Positions 62,038-64,000 of a stretch of 64,000 nt of DNA are shown piece by piece. This DNA is from an uncultured Aquimarina sp. (GTDB lineage: Bacteria > Bacteroidota > Bacteroidia > Flavobacteriales > Flavobacteriaceae), in contig CANMKX010000016.1 of the NCBI GenBank assembly GCA_947498595.1, positions 1 through 64,000 of the forward strand, written 5' to 3'. Each line of letters begins with the position of its first letter. The stretch's first letter is position 1. A program made the position numbers and the translations under genes. The notes below the pieces were generated by a model. It saw nothing but the letters and a program-made list of their open reading frames with translations. It was not told where the DNA came from and searched no databases.

Positions 62038-62782
62038 TTCTTTTTTTATTCTACCATCAATTTCTTTTATCAATTTTCAAATAGGAAGACAAAAATTACA
62101 GTTTAAATAAAACTTTAAATTCACTCATAAGAAAGAATTCAATATTTTTCATTCTTTAAAATTTTCATTTTAGCGTTAAACAACTTTTAAGCTTTTAACA
62201 CTTCCACATCTTTTCTTAATATCTAATCATCTTTAAATATTATTTTCAAACATTTACATTATCAATACCTTTGATAACGATTTTCCGAGTATTCTTAGCT
62301 TCTTTAACTTATTTATTTTCTAATTCTATAAATTCTCCATCTGCTTTCAACCTTAATAGCTTATAAAGCTTCTAAAGCATTTTTTTTAGGTATAAAAAAG
62401 ACTGAATTGGTAACAAACATAGTTACAGGAAAATACTTTTAGTAATTATCTATATAAAATTAGCCAAATCAATTTAGTTTCTTTATCTCAGAATACTCCA
62501 GGAACTCCTAGTAATCGTTCTTACTATATAACGAGAATTATTTTAGGCAAGCAAGCTCGATCACTATAATTCTTCTTTAGTCTTTTGCTTTTTTTCGCTA
62601 ATAATAATCACACAGAGTCTTTCTTTAGAAAATTCAGTCTCAACAAAAGGCAAGTATTTATTCATATTCTCCGGAAAATTATTTAATTATAGTGGAATAC
62701 CTAGTTTTCTTAAAAGATATTCTCCAAATCTCTCTTTTTACAAAAATCATTTCTTCCACTACTTAATTTCAATAATAAAAAA

Positions 62783-62817
62783 AGGTCTTATAAGATTAAC
62801 TAAACCTTATAAGACCT
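62783..62817 (-). terminator. Terminator of folD
   Basis: A 12-base-pair stem (AGGTCTTATAAG with its complement, 11-base loop) with a T-run on the minus strand, 26 bases after the folD stop. Confidence 0.85.
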
Positions 62818-62842
62818 CTTCTTTATTTTATTATATATCCCT

Positions 62843-63727
62843 TTAAATATTCAGCTTATGTCGCTCTCTTGCCAATAAAGTATTTTTTAAAAGCATTGCA
62901 ATTGTCATAGGCCCAACTCCACCTGGGACTGGTGTTATATAAGAAGCTTTTTTACTTACGTTTTCAAAATCTACATCTCCAACAATACGGTAACCTCTTT
63001 CTCTTGTATCATCAGTAACTCTAGTAATTCCCACATCGATTATTACAGCATCATCTTTCACCATTTCTGCTTTTAAAAAATTAGGCGTTCCTAATGCAGT
63101 TATTACAATATCTGCCTGCGATATAATCTGAGTAATATTTTTAGTATGACTATGCGTTAACGTAACGGTAGAATTACCTGGCCAACCTCTTCTCCCCATT
63201 AAAATACTCATAGGTCTTCCTACTATATGACTTCTCCCAATCACAACAGTATGCTTCCCTTTTGTATCAACCTCATATCGCTCCAACAACTCTAATATTC
63301 CAAAAGGTGTTGCGGGTATAAAAGTAGACATATCTAGTGCCATTTTCCCGAAATTAGTTGGATGAAATCCATCTACATCTTTATCTGGGTCAATCGCCAT
63401 TAATATCTTTTGAGTATCTATTTGCGGTGGTAAAGGTAATTGTACGATAAAGCCATCTATTGCATCATCTTCATTTAAATCTTCTATCTTATGAAGCAAT
63501 TCCACTTCGCTAGTTGTACTTGGCATTTTGACTAAAGTAGATTCAAAACCTACTCTCTCACAAGCCTTAACTTTACTTCCTACATACGTTAAGCTTGCAC
63601 CATCGCTTCCAACTATAATAGCTGCTAAATGTGGTACTTTTTCACCTCGAGATTTCATCTTATCAACCTCTATAGTGATTTCATTTTTAATATCGTTACT
63701 GACTTTTTTACCGTCTAAAATTTCCAT
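62843..63727 (-). CDS. folD: Methylenetetrahydrofolate dehydrogenase/cyclohydrolase
   Basis: A 294-residue FolD. It has the substrate site (VGSDGASLTYVGSKVKACER with catalytic Tyr and Lys), VQLPLPPQID, the NADP-binding VIGRSHIVGRPMSILMGRRG, and PVPGGVGPMTIAMLL near the end. It links 5,10-methylene- and 10-formyl-tetrahydrofolate. It follows ffh on the same strand with a gap of only 38 bases, as is common in Bacteroidota. Confidence 0.95.
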   Translation of the reverse strand: MEILDGKKVSNDIKNEITIEVDKMKSRGEKVPHLAAIIVGSDGASLTYVGSKVKACERVGFESTLVKMPSTTSEVELLHKIEDLNEDDAIDGFIVQLPLPPQIDTQKILMAIDPDKDVDGFHPTNFGKMALDMSTFIPATPFGILELLERYEVDTKGKHTVVIGRSHIVGRPMSILMGRRGWPGNSTVTLTHSHTKNITQIISQADIVITALGTPNFLKAEMVKDDAVIIDVGITRVTDDTRERGYRIVGDVDFENVSKKASYITPVPGGVGPMTIAMLLKNTLLARERHKLNI

Positions 63728-63765
63728 GTATTGTTGTTGCGTTGTTGTGTTGTTGTATTCTATGT

Positions 63766-64000
63766 TTATCGCATTTTATTCATCATTTGCATCATGCGTT
63801 TTCCTCCCCCACCTTGCATCATCTTCATCATTTTACTCATCTGGTCGAATTGCTTTAATAATTGATTTACCTGTTGAACAGATGTTCCTGATCCTTTACC
63901 TATTCTTTTTTTACGACTCGAATTGATAATCTGAGGCTTCTCTCTTTCTCCAGGAGTCATTGAATGAATTATTGCTTCTATATGCTTAAAAGCATCATCA
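63766..64000 (-). CDS. ffh: Signal recognition particle protein Ffh, C-terminal part
   Basis: The last 78 or so residues of Ffh; the gene continues beyond the window edge. The sequence [20 protein letters not shown], then [20 protein letters not shown] and a Met-rich tail ([20 protein letters not shown]) is the M domain, which binds signal peptides and 4.5S RNA. The short start at 63960 is an internal Met. Confidence 0.92.
   Translation of the reverse strand, partial: DDAFKHIEAIIHSMTPGEREKPQIINSSRKKRIGKGSGTSVQQVNQLLKQFDQMSKMMKMMQGGGGKRMMQMMNKMR

Larger units (their letters stand above)
61942..62842. other. 900-base gene-free region
   Basis: Apart from the terminators at 62008-62037 and 62783-62817 I see no gene in either strand. 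The middle is low-complexity AT-rich DNA with many T-runs and TTC-rich stretches, and could be decayed coding DNA or hold a small RNA. Confidence 0.55.

Noticed and set aside
1-64000. tRNA, rRNA, CRISPR arrays
   Set aside because: No cloverleaf with a CCA-type acceptor end, no rRNA segments and no regularly spaced direct repeats were seen on either strand by eye.

Overview
The window comes from a member of the Bacteroidota, almost certainly a marine Flavobacteriaceae of the Aquimarina type. The evidence is high AT content, -7 elements of the TAnnTTTG type, HEIGH-type lipoprotein metallopeptidases, BT_3928-, DUF4293- and DUF3667-type genes, and a type VI secretion system of the Bacteroidota-specific subtype iii (T6SSiii). 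No tRNA, rRNA, CRISPR array or intact insertion sequence was seen.

Layout. (1) 1-4136: accessory genes: a possible 3' end of a plus-strand gene, cupin, SRPBCC protein, two divergent AraC-type regulators, a small membrane protein and an NTF2-like protein. (2) 4573-12985, plus strand: T6SS tube and tip genes: Hcp (TssD), an unknown protein, VgrG (TssI), a TPR-like possible adaptor, a separate PAAR tip protein and a 1131-residue Rhs effector. (3) 12985-22325, plus strand: the immunity gene of that Rhs protein, then an array of orphan Rhs C-terminal toxin/immunity cassettes. Several are joined to short pieces of the Rhs core 3' end, and some are frameshifted, truncated or lack their toxin. (4) 22747-37689, minus strand: the T6SSiii structural operon in the order tssB, tssC, tssE, tssF, tssH (clpV), tssG, tssN, tssK, tssO, small membrane protein, PKD protein (probable TssP), tssR, and a membrane protein with a winged-helix-like N-terminus. 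(5) 38090-64000: mostly conserved chromosomal genes (U32 protein plus ferredoxin, two HEIGH peptidases, clpS, prmA, tpiA, ABC permease, folP, cdaA, an ABC exporter, truA, phosphoesterase, a polyamine-linked membrane module, rho, msrA, SH3 protein, folD, and the 3' end of ffh).

How it works together. The minus operon should build the sheath, baseplate, membrane complex and recycling ATPase. The plus-strand block supplies tube, spike, PAAR tip and the Rhs toxin carried on it. The cassette array looks like a record of toxin exchange. The Rhs core 3' segment (12407-12584) is repeated nearly identically ahead of other toxin tails, so homologous recombination could move an orphan tail onto the full-length Rhs.

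Most interesting content. Three related toxin tails share a His...Asp...Asp-Cys-Phe pattern that fits a circularly permuted NlpC/P60 (LRAT-like) fold, and each is followed by a cytoplasmic leucine-rich-repeat protein as presumed immunity. Another orphan tail resembles an ADP-ribosyltransferase and is followed by a NADAR-family protein, suggesting immunity by enzymatic removal of ADP-ribose. A third type carries an AHH/HNH-like nuclease tail with a DUF4303-like partner. Functions of the toxins and immunity proteins are inferred from sequence patterns only.
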